A DNA stretch of 64,000 bases from NCBI GenBank assembly GCA_020226215.1, contig CM035236.1, positions 46,003,057 through 46,067,056 on the forward strand, in the 5' to 3' direction. Position numbers and translations under genes: made by a program. The DNA comes from Sindora glabra. Its lineage: Eukaryota; Streptophyta; Magnoliopsida; Fabales; Fabaceae. The notes beneath the pieces were generated by a model, which worked only from the letters and a program-made list of their open reading frames with translations, made no database searches and was not told the origin of the DNA. Shown here one piece after another: positions 48,353 through 60,252 of this stretch. Position 1 is the stretch's first letter. Every line of letters begins with the position of its first letter.

Positions 48353-50465
48353 TTATTACAAATTTTTTTCCTTAATGACTAGCCTGCCTCATTCAACACC
48401 TGTAAGCCCATGTTATACTCATGTACTCACCTAATAAATATTAAAGACCATATCCCCATTCTGGGATGCATCCGAGAATACCATCTACTTTCTATGATAA
48501 TAAAAGGATTAACAAGCGAAACCAAACAAGGTTTTTCCAATTTCCCTTGTTTCTCTCTAGATAATCATGTAAATCATGATTTCATTTTCTAATTGTGTAT
48601 GGTTTATATTTTAATTGGTCATATTAGATCCAAATCATGCAAGTCATGATTTCACTGACTAGTTACTGACAAGATATGTGAGTCACTTGATTATACAATG
48701 TTTATATTTTTATTTGATTGCTAGCTGTTTATTCCTCCAATTTTTAAGTTGTTCCCCTCTCTTCTCTTATCTCTCAATAAAAGTGATACAATATAACTTC
48801 AAGCTAAATAAAGCAAGGTTTGGATGAAAGTAGTTGAGCCTTTGAAAGATAATAACCAATTAATGTTATCCTCCTACTCAAAGAAGCAACTATCACTAGA
48901 TGTTACTCCTTTGCAGAAAATGCTGCCAAAGCTTCTTTGGTCAAAGCTACAATCAAGAGACAAATGATAAGGACTTCAATGATTGATGATGTTCACACAT
49001 CTCATTTCCTTGATAACTGAATTGAATTTAATTATTTAAGGAACTTCTCTTAGTAGTTAACTTGCCAATGAACAAAATACCAATTAAAAATTAAAAATAT
49101 AATTGGATACTTTTAAGTGCTGAAATACTTAGTTATACAAATGAATCAAGTTCTCAACTTAGTCAAATCTGAAATGCATCATAGATGACAGTTACATACA
49201 TATATCCCTTATGTCAATCTCTTGTTCTTAAACACTAATTTGTTTATATGTAAATATTAACTACAATATCCACACATTATAAGGAATAGGAACCCGATAA
49301 AGTATTAACAAAGTATTAGCTCAAGTTAATTATTAATTATTAGCAACTTATATACTTACTTTATTAATGAAATCTCTGCCTATATAGAATCTTGCTTATG
49401 ATGTACTTGCTCCGGATGCTTGAAGTTTCCCCACTTATAATGTTGGTAATCTTTAATTGTTACATGGACTAACTAATTGTGGCATTCATTTGTAGACTGC
49501 AGAAGCTGAGAGCAGAATAGAATAAGAAACAAAGGCTAAAAAGCATAGTCAGAAACTTTTACTTCTTTGTTAAGCTTTACTTGGATAATTCATGCTAACT
49601 TGTTTAGTTAATTCATGCTACTTAGTTTCCTCTGTATAGAGAAATTGGGGAAATGAAACTAATGCTAACTTCTTGCTCTTGGTTTCTTTATCAATTAGGA
49701 TTAACTTAGTGTGCCCCCTTAGATCACATTATCAGTTTTAAACTATACGATAATGAGGAGTAGATATTAGGATTGGAACCAAGAAAAATATGTATTAATT
49801 GACATACATAAGTATATAGCTGATAGGAATGCAGAAAAATAAATCAACTTGACATGAAAATTGCCTATAAATAAAAATGTGTTATTGGAACTTACTCAAA
49901 ACTAAAAATGACAAAAACAAGGGAGAAAGACATAAGAAAACAAGGAAGAGCATGACACACACTTATCATTAAAATCCCTAATCTTATTCTGCCCCCGTAG
50001 TTCTAAATTATGCAAGAATACCTCCTAGAATTTTATGCTAGTTGAATTATGTTTACTCCCATTAAAGTAACCTCACTAAACTTCTATATTATAGGTCGTT
50101 TTCATTTTTTTTAATGATTTATGCAGACCTGAAGATAAGGCCTGTTCTTGTAAAAACATTTTGAGGCTACAACACAATTATGGTTATCACATTTGAGTTT
50201 AGTTTGGTGTTTTTATAATGCAAAGGACATTAAAGTCTGAAATATTGGAATTACTTTCTCTACATTGCAATTATAGCTATAACCTCTTAAGAATCATGAT
50301 TGACAATGCTAAGATCTGCATGCCTCTAGCATCGATATTTAATTTTTCAAACCCATTTTTCTGTTCCATTTCTATTAGTTTTTCTTTTACCTTTTTAATA
50401 CGAAAGCTTTGTTTAGGAAGAGATATGTTGAAGAATCTTTGTTTAGGTGTTTATTGACTGCTTAT
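48353..50465. other. intergenic within the CACTA-like element
   Basis: No coding family recognised. A short diverged repeat (AATCATGTAAATCATGATTTCA near 48563 and its relative near 48635) is visible. Confidence 0.3.
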
Positions 50466-50723
50466 GACTTTAATTTTGGAATGGATTGCATTTGCATTAG
50501 CCAGCTAATGTTGAGTGACGAAAAAGTACAATAGAGAGCATTAAGCTATTTACAATGACTAACTCAGTTTTCCTAATTTATTGTGTGGATTGCATTTGAC
50601 TTTAATTTTGGAATGGATTGCATTTGCATTAGCCAGCTAATGTTGAGTGACGAAAAAGTACAATAGAGAGCATTAAGCTATTTACAATGACTAACTCAGT
50701 TTTCCTAATTTATTGTGTGGATT
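50466..50723. repeat. 132-bp tandem duplication
   Basis: The unit starting GACTTTAATTTTGGAATGG at 50466 is repeated from 50598, with no difference noticed over about 126 bp. Period 132. It ends six bases before an LRR exon, so it lies in what was an intron. Confidence 0.95.
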
Positions 50724-50729
50724 TTGTAG

Positions 50730-51190
50730 AATAATGAATTATCTAGTCTCATCCTAGCTGAGATAAGAGAGCTTAAGCTTCAAATCCTTAACCTTTTGGG
50801 CAACCAGTTTGTTGGTGAAATTCCCAATCTTTGACTTTTTTACTCAGCTAAGCTACTTATTGGTGTGGCTTGACATATTGGACAATAATCTATATATTAC
50901 TTGTTAGTTTATTCATTGTTCTTTCTCTAATTGTTTACTTTCTAATTTATTCTCACCAAGTTTTCTGGGCAGCTTAATTAAAACAATCTATCTGGACAGA
51001 TTCCTCAACTTGTTGTAAATCTCATAGATCTTTCATTCTTGTATGTCTTTGATTATTATTATTTTTTTCTTTTTGTATTCTTATATCCAATTGTCATCAT
51101 TAGTTATGTAACTAGACCATGCACTTATAGGGACTTTTCGTTTAATAATCTTAGTGGTCTTACTCCAAAAATTTTGGCAGAAAGTTACAG
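50730..51190 (+). pseudogene. LRR receptor-like kinase fragment (leucine-rich repeats only)
   Basis: Three exon remnants are seen. The first (50730-about 50880) reads NNELSSLILAEIRELK and LQILNLLGNQFVGEIPNL, then with a frameshift TQLSYLL. The second (50973-51040) reads NNLSGQIPQLVVNLIDLSF, with a stop before it and a GTATGT donor after it. The third (51131-51190) completes the codon to Leu and reads DFSFNNLSGLTPKILAESY before a GTGAGA donor. These are consecutive leucine-rich repeats and match the region just before the transmembrane span of small LRR receptor kinases (At5g45780-like, LRR subfamily II or X). The signal peptide, transmembrane span and kinase were not found. It is a fragment within the CACTA-like element. 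Confidence 0.82.
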
Positions 51191-52380
51191 GTGAGAAATG
51201 TATGTAGAAAATTTTAGTTTTGGCATCTCCTATTTTCGTTCATCCATTTCTTTCTAAAGGCTATTCAATGAATCTTGGATTTTTACTCACAAGTTATGGA
51301 AACTAGGCAATAGGCATAGTTATATTTGCATGGACTTCTATCTCAATAGCTTAGTCTATGCAATATCATACTAATTTATCATCTTTGTGATTATTTTGGT
51401 TTGTCAATATGTTGCTTATGTTATTTTTTCCTTAGTTTTTGATGGATTTTATCTAGAATTTTATCTACAGTAGCTAGACATGTTACTTTGTTGGCTCACT
51501 TAAATCAGAAAATATTTAGTAGCACATGAACATTCATATTCGTCCTCATTATGAATGTGCTTGGTTTTCTACCTTGCAAATGATTAGGAAAATTGGTCAA
51601 AAAATCTCATTTTTTATGAGGCGTGGCCAAAAAATCATCATTAAAAGAACATGTAGGTTCATATACTTGTTTTTCTTTATATGGAATGATTAGGCAGATA
51701 TATGATTAGGCTATTACATTTATGATACTTTTATATCTGAGTTCTAAACTTGGCCCAAAGCATTAAAAAATATGTAGGTTCATATGCTTAGTTTTCTCTA
51801 TGTTGAATGTTTAGGTAGATGAATGATTAGGCTATTGAATTTATGATCCCTTTATATCATATTTAAATTTGAAACTTGGTCCAAAACATTAAAAGTACAT
51901 GTAGGTTCATATGCTTGGTTTTTTATATGTTTAGTTTTCTCTGTCTTGAATATGTCTTCCTAAGTAAAAGCTAATTAGTTTTCCATTTCATAAAGCATTA
52001 CTTTAAAATGAAATATCTCTTCTAAAACTGTCATTAAACTTAGGAATAGAATATAATCTGTACTTTCTGAAATGTACTTATTAACTACTTGTAATTTATA
52101 TTTAGCTATTTTTAGGAGTTTATAAATGTAGTATGACATTGTCATTAAATTTACATGCATGCATAGTTATCATATTTTGATTAGGAGTTTGTGAATCTGA
52201 TGTAATTTGCTTATAATGAAGTCACCTTATTTCTTATTCAAGTATGATGGGTATAAAACAATGTGCATGGATGTACACTAGATGATTGCTAGCAGAAAAA
52301 TGTTTAAGTAATGCTTTCATTACCATCATAGACCAATTTGTGCAATTTGTACAATCAAAATAAAACATTTTTACAAGTGG
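51191..52380. other. intergenic within the CACTA-like element, internal repeats
   Basis: A unit containing ACATGTAGGTTCATATGCTT, GGTTTTC and GAATGATTAGGC recurs at about 51650, 51775 and 51895 (spacing about 125 bp), a degenerate three-copy array. No coding seen. Confidence 0.45.
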
Positions 52381-52389
52381 ATGAGATGA

Positions 52390-52830
52390 AGAAGCATCAT
52401 TATAGGCATAGATTCATTGTTAATTATCACCAACGGACTTTACATGGAGAGCCCTTCCTTAACAATGTTGGCCCTTCAACAAATGGTGCTAGCTAATTCT
52501 CAACAAACCAAAATAGGTTCAGGTCATTACAAGAACTTTCTAATCCTTATTTTACTATGGTCATTGAAGCAACAACCTAAGTTTCAACCTAAACTTTGAT
52601 TAGAGTATTGATTAAGCATGTGAACTTATCGATGCACATTGTACAAGCCATAGTGATGAGGATCCCCCCAATGAAGATGCTCAAAGGTTCTAAAGTTATT
52701 GAAAATTGTGGAATAGTCACTATATGAGGGTTGTGAAAGTCACACTCCATTGCTTGTGATATCAAAACTATTAAATATCAAATTTGAGTTTAATTTGAGT
52801 GCGAAGAAGGTAAGTAATATTTTTATAACC
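52390..52830 (+). pseudogene. TNP2-like CACTA transposase fragment, N-terminal part
   Basis: At 52400-52480 the frame reads YHQRTLHGEPFLNNVG, resembling the start of TNP2 proteins (pattern W-x-x-HGE). At 52655-52810, after frameshifts, DEDPPNEDAQRF, LYEGC and LLVISKLLNIKFEFNLS match the TNP2 segment DxPNExAxRFxxLLxxxxxxLYxGCxxxTxLSxxxRLLNIKxExNxS. Later catalytic blocks were not found. Its + orientation agrees with the proposed direction of the 45.9-55.3 kb element. Confidence 0.6.
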
Positions 52831-53277
52831 TAAGAGTATATTAACTAATTTTCTAACTTGTTAGAGTCTCAAAAGCTAGTCTTGTAAGGGCTTTAGTGAA
52901 AATCATGATGGATTTCTTTTCACGACTTATGGATTAACAAGGCTGGTGTCTTTGATGAAACAAAAAGGACTTAGTTTATAGTATTTAGGATATAATTTTT
53001 TGTTACATTGTTAATTCTATTATGTTACCATAATTATAATCTAACTTTATTGTTTTATTTATGTGCAGCACATTCAAGAGAGTACTAGTGGGACCTTACC
53101 CATAAGGCCTAAATCCATAGTGTTTAGGAGTACAAATGCAGTAGGAGGTTGTCTAATCAAATGTATAAGGCAAGGCACGATCACTAAAAAAAAAGAGAAA
53201 AAATGGAAAAAGTTCCTAAATCGATAAGTGAACCTAATTGGGTAGAGATGTTAAAGATATGGGAGATAGAAAAAAAT

Positions 53278-53439
53278 TTCAAGAAGTTATCATAACAAAA
53301 TAAAAAAAAATAGAAATTCATATTGTGGTTACCTAGGTCCTTCATTACACATTGAAGGTTCAAGAAGTTATCATAGCAAAATAAAAAAAAGTGGAAATTT
53401 GTATTGTGGTTGCCTAGGTCCTTCATTACACATTGGAGG
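53278..53439. repeat. 81-bp tandem duplication
   Basis: Two copies (53278-53358 and 53359-53439) beginning TTCAAGAAGTTATCATA and ending ATTGRAGG differ at about eight positions. The second copy runs into GGTTCAATCC, a match to the RNA polymerase III B box. Confidence 0.9.
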
Positions 53440-54980
53440 TTCAATCCCCATGTTGGAGCATGAAAGAAATCATGTAAGAAGATAATAATCAATATTGGAA
53501 GTCCTTTAAAATTGTGTTACTTAAATGTCTAGCATGGTTCTTGGTTAATCTTGACATTCTTTGTTGTAGGAAATGCTAACTAAAGTCAAGCTAACATCAT
53601 CACAACTTTTTTTTTGACAACCCATGGAGATGGTGAGTAGTTTTTTTAAAAGAAGTCATAACAAATATGGGTGAGCAAGATTAGTTTCATTTGGTTATCT
53701 TACAATTTTTAATTGGCACAATGTTTGCTTTTGTTTGATTTTCATTCTCACCCAATTATTGGTCCTTGGAATTTATCTCTATAATTTTTAATTAACATTG
53801 TTTGCTTTTGTTTGTCCACTTCATGGCATTATATATTCATATGTTGTTTAATATTTCCATTGTATAACATTAGGCCTTGTCTATTTCATAGGAAAGATAT
53901 AATTAATTGGTAAATAAGGAACTAGGAGCATCTTTGATTGGTGAGGAAGATGGTGAAGAGGGAGGTGATGATCTTGAAAATAGGTCATTGCAGCTATTTG
54001 AAGAGTAGGATGCAAATATTTTTTACAAGGAGTTTGGTAAGACAAATGGCTTATAAAAAATATAAAGTATTTGTTGCCATTCAACCAATCTAGCCATTGC
54101 CACAAATTAGAGTGGAAGATATTGTATCAAATCCTGCCTTTTAAACTATATTGGAACAAATCTTGGATAAGTGTGACCATAAGGTAGCTAAGTGCTAACA
54201 TCAATCTAAATAATAAAGGGCTTAACTGCAGGAGTAGTTAGCCATAATGCTATCTACCTTGACATCATTCACCACACTAAACTCATGTACTTAAGTAAGG
54301 GTGTCAAATAAGTCATGACCTATAAACTAGTCTACACTCATAATAGGTTTTGATGAGTTTACACTTTCAAAAATCAAACTCATTTTGAATACCAGTAATA
54401 TAGACTAGTCCATGGGCTCACAATTAAAATTTGTGGACTAATTTGTATCTGTGACAAGTTTTGGTGGGTTTAGACTTTTAAAATTAGACATGAGTAATAT
54501 AAATTGGTCCATATCTTACCAATTGGCCTAAGCCCCTCTGACTACTAATGCCAAAAGCCCTTCATTGGATGATCAGTAGGCATGATAATAATACAAAAAA
54601 GTTTTCATTCTAGCATACATGCATGCATGAACGTGTACACACACACATACACACATAAGGGTCTTCATTCAATAATTTTGTAGGATGTTTAGGGGATTGT
54701 TTAATTATTTTGGATGTTGGATGTTAATTACTTGCTACTCTAGCTAGAAATCATATTTGTAAACAATATGTGTATTAACTTAATTGTATAATGTCATTTC
54801 AAGATTCATTACATTGTGTGATGTTGATTGCAAGTTATATTATTAGTTTCCAATTGTAGATTTAGATGAATTGCAAGTATTGAGTGGTTAAAAACTAAGT
54901 TCAAAATAGCATTTGGTCCAAATTAGGGTATGCAGGACTAGTGATTGCCAATCCTTTGCAAAGTAAGGCATGATTACTTT
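53440..54980. other. intergenic within the CACTA-like element
   Basis: A diverged inverted and direct repeat cluster occurs at 54330-54500 (GGTTTTGATGAGTTTACACTTT and GTTTTGGTGGGTTTAGACTTTT). A short CA-rich microsatellite lies at about 54635-54655. No coding family recognised. Confidence 0.35.
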
Positions 54981-55682
54981 ATCGAATATGTTTTGGCAAC
55001 AAATTAGCGAAGGCTAATTTTCCATTGCAAACATTAGTGATGGCTATGGCTAATTTGCTGCAAAACAAGTAAAAAAATTGGATCCAATAAAGCAATTAAT
55101 GATGGACTTCATAAAATAGCAAGGGCCATATGCCCCCCAACTAAATTTAAGGGTCCTTAATATTCTTCTCAAAATTTAGTAAGGAAACATTTAGCGAGAG
55201 TTTTTAACTATTGCTAATTTTGAATTGATAATGAACTTTGCTAAATTAGCAATGGATACATCTTTCACTAATTTTTTTTTTTGTAGTGGATGATAGTTTT
55301 ATCTATTAAATACAAAATTTTACAATTTCATACATATGATCATAATATGTACTCTATACAAATCCCACACAATTGAAAGGCAAAAGAAAGGGATGTTAGA
55401 TGGAAAATTTTACAATTTCATATGTATAAACATAATATATACTCTATACAAGCCCCGCAATTGAAGGGCAAAAGAGAGGGATAGGGGATGAGGCCATGTG
55501 TACATCTCATATTTGACTGCAAAACTCGCGGCTCAAGGTTTCAAATATAATCCTTTCGTACTTTACCATATTCCTTATAAAGCAGAGAAATTACCACTCA
55601 TACCAAAACAAGAAAAAAGCCAGGCCATCTAATCTGTTAGATTCAGAAGTCAATATCTAGCCTCTACATATTTCACAGAAGC

Positions 55683-56385
55683 GATCCCCTATCCCAGCAA
55701 CAAATTCGTGGTTGTATTTTTTACAAGGCAGAACCCTCGATACGACAACTATATATCTCCTCCAAGCGCCTCCTTTAAAATACAACGTATATGGTAAATT
55801 GGTAATATAAATTTCTTGATGGTGATATCGCCATGGCAGACTGCATGACTTCTAAAGCAAAGGTTAGTACATTTTCTGTTTTGCAGAAATCGTGGGTCAG
55901 CGGTGGGGCCCTTTGCCATTGGGATGATTTTCCAGTTTATCCGTGTTGTTACATCTTGTCATGTAAGAGTCAAGTGTTTTCTGCTTTAAGGGTATCTTCG
56001 CCCGGTGACTAGCGGAAACCTATAAGGTGTTCTCGTGACCATCTAATATTTTGATGTCCTAAAATTAATGATCCAAAGTAAAAATCTCCTGCTTAACAAT
56101 TTGACATACATAGCCAATTGAAATATATTTGAAATATATTTGAGAGTTCTCAAAGGAAAGATCTGTACCTGTCCCAAAATTTTCCAACTATTCTGCACTG
56201 CATCCCTACGAAGTAGAAGATTACAAGATCTTACCAATATATCAAGGACCTCAAATCTATATGTCAACCCTTAGACCATTCCAAGCAACAAATGAACTGA
56301 CCATATGATGTTATGAACTGTTTCGTTGGCTAGCAAGTAGTATAATTTACTAAAAGATACCTGATAACAAAAGCCAGCAAGGTAA
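55683..56385 (-). pseudogene. unidentified minus-strand exon candidates
   Basis: Three open, protein-like blocks read downward on the minus strand. One at about 56385-56360 gives AVFYLAGFCYQ before a GTATCT donor. One from about 56268 down to 56171 follows a CTAAG acceptor-like site and gives LTYRFEVLDILVRSCNLLLR then RDAVQNSWKILGQ before GTACAG. One at about 55772 down to 55668 gives WRRYIVVVSRVLPCKKYNHE then FVAGIGDRFCEICRG and a stop. The second and third are not in matching splice phase, so at least one exon is missing or the copy is broken. GC content is higher than around it. I do not recognise the family. It lies just outside the right end of the CACTA-like element. Confidence 0.35.
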
Positions 56386-57017
56386 AAAACTGCCAAATCA
56401 CAAGTTAATCTATCTATTTAAATCATAATCCTTGGTTTGTACGGTATATAGGACGTGTCGACTGCTTATTTTGTTCTTTTCCATTTTTGGTTCTTATGTC
56501 TTTATACTTTCTTTATATAAACAAATATTTAAAAATATAATAATTTATTATATTATATTTTATATATTAAATATATAAAATTAAGAAAATTTATATTTAC
56601 AATTATAACTTAAGTATATTTTTCTTTTTATTTATTTGATTTCAAACTGATTGCACAATAAATCTGAAGTATAGGTAGTGAATGGGTTTCTTTCATTCTC
56701 ATTTTGATAATCTTTATTTTTTTAAGCATAGTTGTTGAGTTTCGGAATAAGTGCTTTTGGTAGTTTTTTTAGGTTTCTTTTGAGCAAATTAGAGTGGTAA
56801 TCAATTTATAATATATACGAATTTTTTTCTCATATATTTAATGTTTTTGATAATTTTTATTTTAGAAGTGCCAACTTATAATATTATTTTAACGTAATAA
56901 AGCTATACTATGATATCCACATAGAACCAGTTAATTTACCTATGCTTTATAATAAAATACACATTTTAATTCCAAATTTTAATTTCTTTCTTTTAATTCC
57001 ACTTCTTCTTTCATTTC

Positions 57018-57018
<1 letters not shown>

Positions 57019-57062
<44 letters not shown>
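57019..57062. repeat. (AAT)n microsatellite
   Basis: About fourteen uninterrupted ATA/AAT units; it produces a poly-Asn false frame. Confidence 0.95.
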
Positions 57063-58080
57063 GACATATATATATTTATATTATATGTACTCTTATACTA
57101 TATTTTATATTTTTATATTTAAAAGTAGAAAAATTTAGATAGATTTAATATTTGTTATGTTAGTATAATTTTTCTCTTTATTTTATTTCTTTGTCAAATT
57201 CAACATTGCTTACGCAATGAGAATGGAGAATAGGTAGCAGATAATACTCTTTTAATTTTTTTTTTTTTGATATTTTTACAATTTTCTCAAATTTATTCAT
57301 GCGGTTAGGATATAAGTATTTTTTAAGGCTAATATGAGATTTTATCGTCTTTTTGTATTTTTAACTTTATTTTAATAATAAAATTTATAATAATATATTA
57401 TATCATACCGATACTTTTATATCAAATTATATTTTTATATATAAGACTAGGAAATTATAAATAGATTTTCGTTCATGATATTGATGTATTTTTCTCTTTA
57501 TTTTTTGTTTTATATTAATTTTCTTTTTTATTTGATTTCATATTGATTCTATTATTTATAATTTTATCTTGAGAGTTTCAACTAATAAATTATACTTTTT
57601 TGTAATAATAAAAATAATAATTTACTTAACACTTAAATACAAGGTTTGAATATCGTATATAATTAAAACTTATAAGATAATATTGGTTGTCATTGCACCA
57701 TTAACGTGCCAATAAAAAATTATACATTTTAACTTCTTTCTTTTTCATTTTATTTTTTCCTTCATTGTATATAAACAAATATATAAATATATAAATAATA
57801 ATATTTAACAAAAAATTATATAAATAATGCAACATAATAATTTATACATAATAATAAAATAAATAATAAATAATAATATATGTTTTATAATATCAGATTG
57901 ATTTTTAACGTTATATATACATTATTTTATTGTGTTTCATTTTTTATATATAAAACTAAAATGTGAAATGGAGTTCTACGAGATTTTGAAGATAAGCATT
58001 CTATTTCAAGGTTTCAACGTTAATAAGAGATTTTAACTTTCTTCTTGAGTTTTTTTTGGGGAAATATACATACATACATG

Positions 58081-58085
<5 letters not shown>

Positions 58086-58158
<73 letters not shown>
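58086..58158. repeat. (TA)n microsatellite
   Basis: About 73 bp of uninterrupted TA preceded by a short CATA repeat. Confidence 0.95.
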
Positions 58159-58160
<2 letters not shown>

Positions 58161-59221
58161 AGCTTTTGAACACCATTTTAGCATAATAAAAATATATTAT
58201 GGTTATGATACTTATATTGAACTGTTTTGATTTATTTTATTATAAATTATATTTTTATTTAAAAATTTACTTCTATGACAATTAATTTCAAATTTTAATT
58301 TCCAACCCGTGTGATGCGCATATATTTAAAAATACTTATATAATTGATATAATTAATTTCAAAAAATAATTTCCTTTGTAATTTCTTTATTAATTTTGTA
58401 ATTTTTATGTAATATTTAAATAAAAAATAAAAAATAAAATTATAAAATTATTTTAAATAATTTAATTATTTTAAATAATTTAATTATTAAAAATTATATA
58501 TATAATATGCACATATATCATTTATATGAAAAATATAATATTAAATATGTGGAACTTTGCAAGATAAATGTTGCCATATATTTTGAATTTACTCTAGGGT
58601 TTCGTTTATTTTATCAGAAAATATTTTTTTATAAAATATAATTATAAAATATTAAAATGAAGAAAAGATATTATATTTATTTAATATTGAATATGAAGAA
58701 TTTGGAGAAAACAACTTCCCCAATTTAAAAAAATTACTTTTCTTCTTTTTAAAATTTTTAAGTATTATTTTTTTAATTATTAGTATAAATGATATATTAT
58801 ATTTTTATTAATATATATACAAATGAGATTTATTTATAAAAAATATTTTTCGATGAAATAAATAAAGTTTAAATTAAAAATTTGTCCCATATTTTGCCTT
58901 GTACTTTGCCGTGGGACAAATTTCCTTATGTAAGTGCTTCATTGAGGCATAATTCCAGGAGTAAGCATTTCTTCCGTAGCCTAACTTGTATTTGTAAAAA
59001 ACCCCTCATGTCCCAGCTTCATATATGAGCAAAGCTCCTGCTTCATAAACTGATTTATATTGATGCAGGTCGGGGTGGGTGCATGAAAAGGAAAGAAATA
59101 ATAAAATAGCAGATTTATAATGCGGTTAGCAGTTGGTTTTTGGGGTACACCAATTTTAAATTCTAAAATTTTATGTCAACTTATTGTGTCACTCCTACTT
59201 CAATTTTATTCTAGTAGCAGC

Positions 59222-59849
59222 CTATTTTATTGCTCGATTTTTTGGACATAGCATAATGACGTTATAAAAGAAGATCACAACATTATATCAAGCATAATAT
59301 GTCTATTAAAGTTAATATTTATATAAGTATTTTTAAATATAAATTAATTACAAAGGATATATAAAGCATAATATGTCTATTAAAGTTAATATTTATATAA
59401 TATATCTATTGAAATTTATTATATAAATATTAACTTTAATAGACATATTTAAAAATAAATATAACTATTTTATTGCTCGATTTTTTGGACATAGCATAAT
59501 GACGTTATAAAAGAAGATCACAACATTATATCAAGCATAATATGTCTATCAAAGTTAATATTTATATAAGTATTTTTAAATATAAATTAATTACAAAGGA
59601 TAAAGCATAATCTGTCTATTAAAGTTAATATTTATATAATATATCTATTAAAATTTATTATATAAATATTAACTTTAATAGACATATTTAAAAATAAATA
59701 TAACTATTTTATTGCTCGATTTTTTGGACATAGCATAATGACGTTATAAAAGAAGATCACAACATTATATCAACTATAGCATAATATGTCTATTGAAGTT
59801 AATATTTATATAAGTATTTTTAAATATAAATTAATTACAAAGGATAAAG
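59222..59849. repeat. about 240-bp tandem repeat, 2.6 copies, promoter-like
   Basis: Copies start at 59222, 59465 and 59704 (CTATTTTATTGCTCGATTTT). Each contains GACATAGCATAATGACGTTA joined to TATAAAAG, that is, a TGACG (bZIP-type) motif directly before a TATA box (59263, 59506, 59745). Each of the two complete copies also contains an inverted repeat with arms of about 31 bp (AATATGTCTATTAAAGTTAA through ATTTATATAATA and its complement). The third copy stops just before the WAT1-like ATG at 59856. The last TATA box is 111 bp upstream of that ATG, a normal promoter distance. Confidence 0.9.
59745..59752 (+). promoter_or_regulatory. putative TATA box of the sense WAT1-like copy
   Basis: TATAAAAG preceded by TGACGT in the third repeat copy. 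Identical boxes lie 239 and 482 bp further upstream. Confidence 0.5.
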
Positions 59850-59855
59850 CACAAG

Positions 59856-60080
59856 ATGATGGAGGTAGAAACAAAGATTACTGAGACGCAGGCAGCAGCA
59901 GGAGGAAGAAAAGGTGTAACACTAACAGCATCACTGGTTTCGGTGCAGCTCTTTCAAGCTGGCCTCTACATTATCATCAAAGCCGCCATAACCAAAGGAA
60001 TGTATATCTTGATTGTTTATTCAAACGCCGTGGCCTTCTGTTTCCTCTTTCCTTGCACCTTCCCGAAAATAAATGCTAAA
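59856..60080 (+). pseudogene. WAT1-related (MtN21/EamA transporter) first-exon fragment, sense copy
   Basis: Starts MMEVETKITETQAAAGGRKG, then VTLTASLVSVQLFQAGLYII and IKAAITKGMYILIVYSNAVA, then FCFLFPCTFP. This matches the N-terminus of plant WAT1-related proteins (UMAMIT-type, drug/metabolite transporter superfamily): a short cytosolic head, the first membrane helix with the FQAGLY motif, and the second helix (IVYSNAVAF). Full proteins have about 350-400 residues and ten helices; here similarity ends after helix 2 and the frame stops at 60156. The ATG is placed behind a well-spaced TATA box. It is a truncated copy paired with an inverted copy at 60253-60390. Confidence 0.85.
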
Positions 60081-60252
60081 AGTAATCACATGAAACCCTC
60101 GAACTCGAAACATGGAAGCAAATCGGACATGTTTCATTTTCACAGCGTCCAACCGTGATGTGCGGAAGCTGCTTTAGAATGTCCAAAACAAGAAATACCA
60201 TAGCTTCTTCCTCTTGCTTTGATGATAATGTAGAGGTCAACTTGAAAACATA

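Larger units (their letters stand above)
45931..55288 (+). mobile_element. CACTA-like element, about 9.4 kb, carrying gene fragments
   Basis: The left end is CACTAGAAAAATAGAATTTA followed by GCGATGGATACAAAATCC; the right end is the inverse, ending in a T-tract and GTAGTG at 55283-55288, and containing the complement-type motif TTAGCAATGGATACATC. Subterminal units of the type TTAGCGAAGG and TTAGTGATGG recur at 54990-55260, and CTCGCTAAAAATAGCGACGG lies at about 47385. A TNP2 fragment on + at 52.4-52.8 kb supports the family. Flanking trinucleotides (CAC left, GAT right) do not match, so the ends might belong to two related copies. RNase H and LRR kinase fragments lie inside. Confidence 0.6.
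56400..59221. other. AT-rich intergenic DNA
   Basis: No coding, RNA or element ends recognised. It contains an (AAT)n and a long (AT)n tract, listed separately, and several diverged copies of a TTTTTATTTGATTTCA-containing segment near 56625, 57175 and 57530 that suggest an old dispersed repeat. Confidence 0.4.

Noticed and set aside
55800..55990. Plus-strand exon starting MADCMTSKAK
   Set aside because: The apparent intron would be only about 25 bp, too short for a plant intron, and the following frame has no family resemblance.
56942..57142. Poly-asparagine protein
   Set aside because: Translation of the (AAT)n microsatellite in AT-rich intergenic DNA.
58045..58230. Ile-Tyr repeat protein on the plus strand
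   Set aside because: Translation of the (TA)n tract at 58086-58158.
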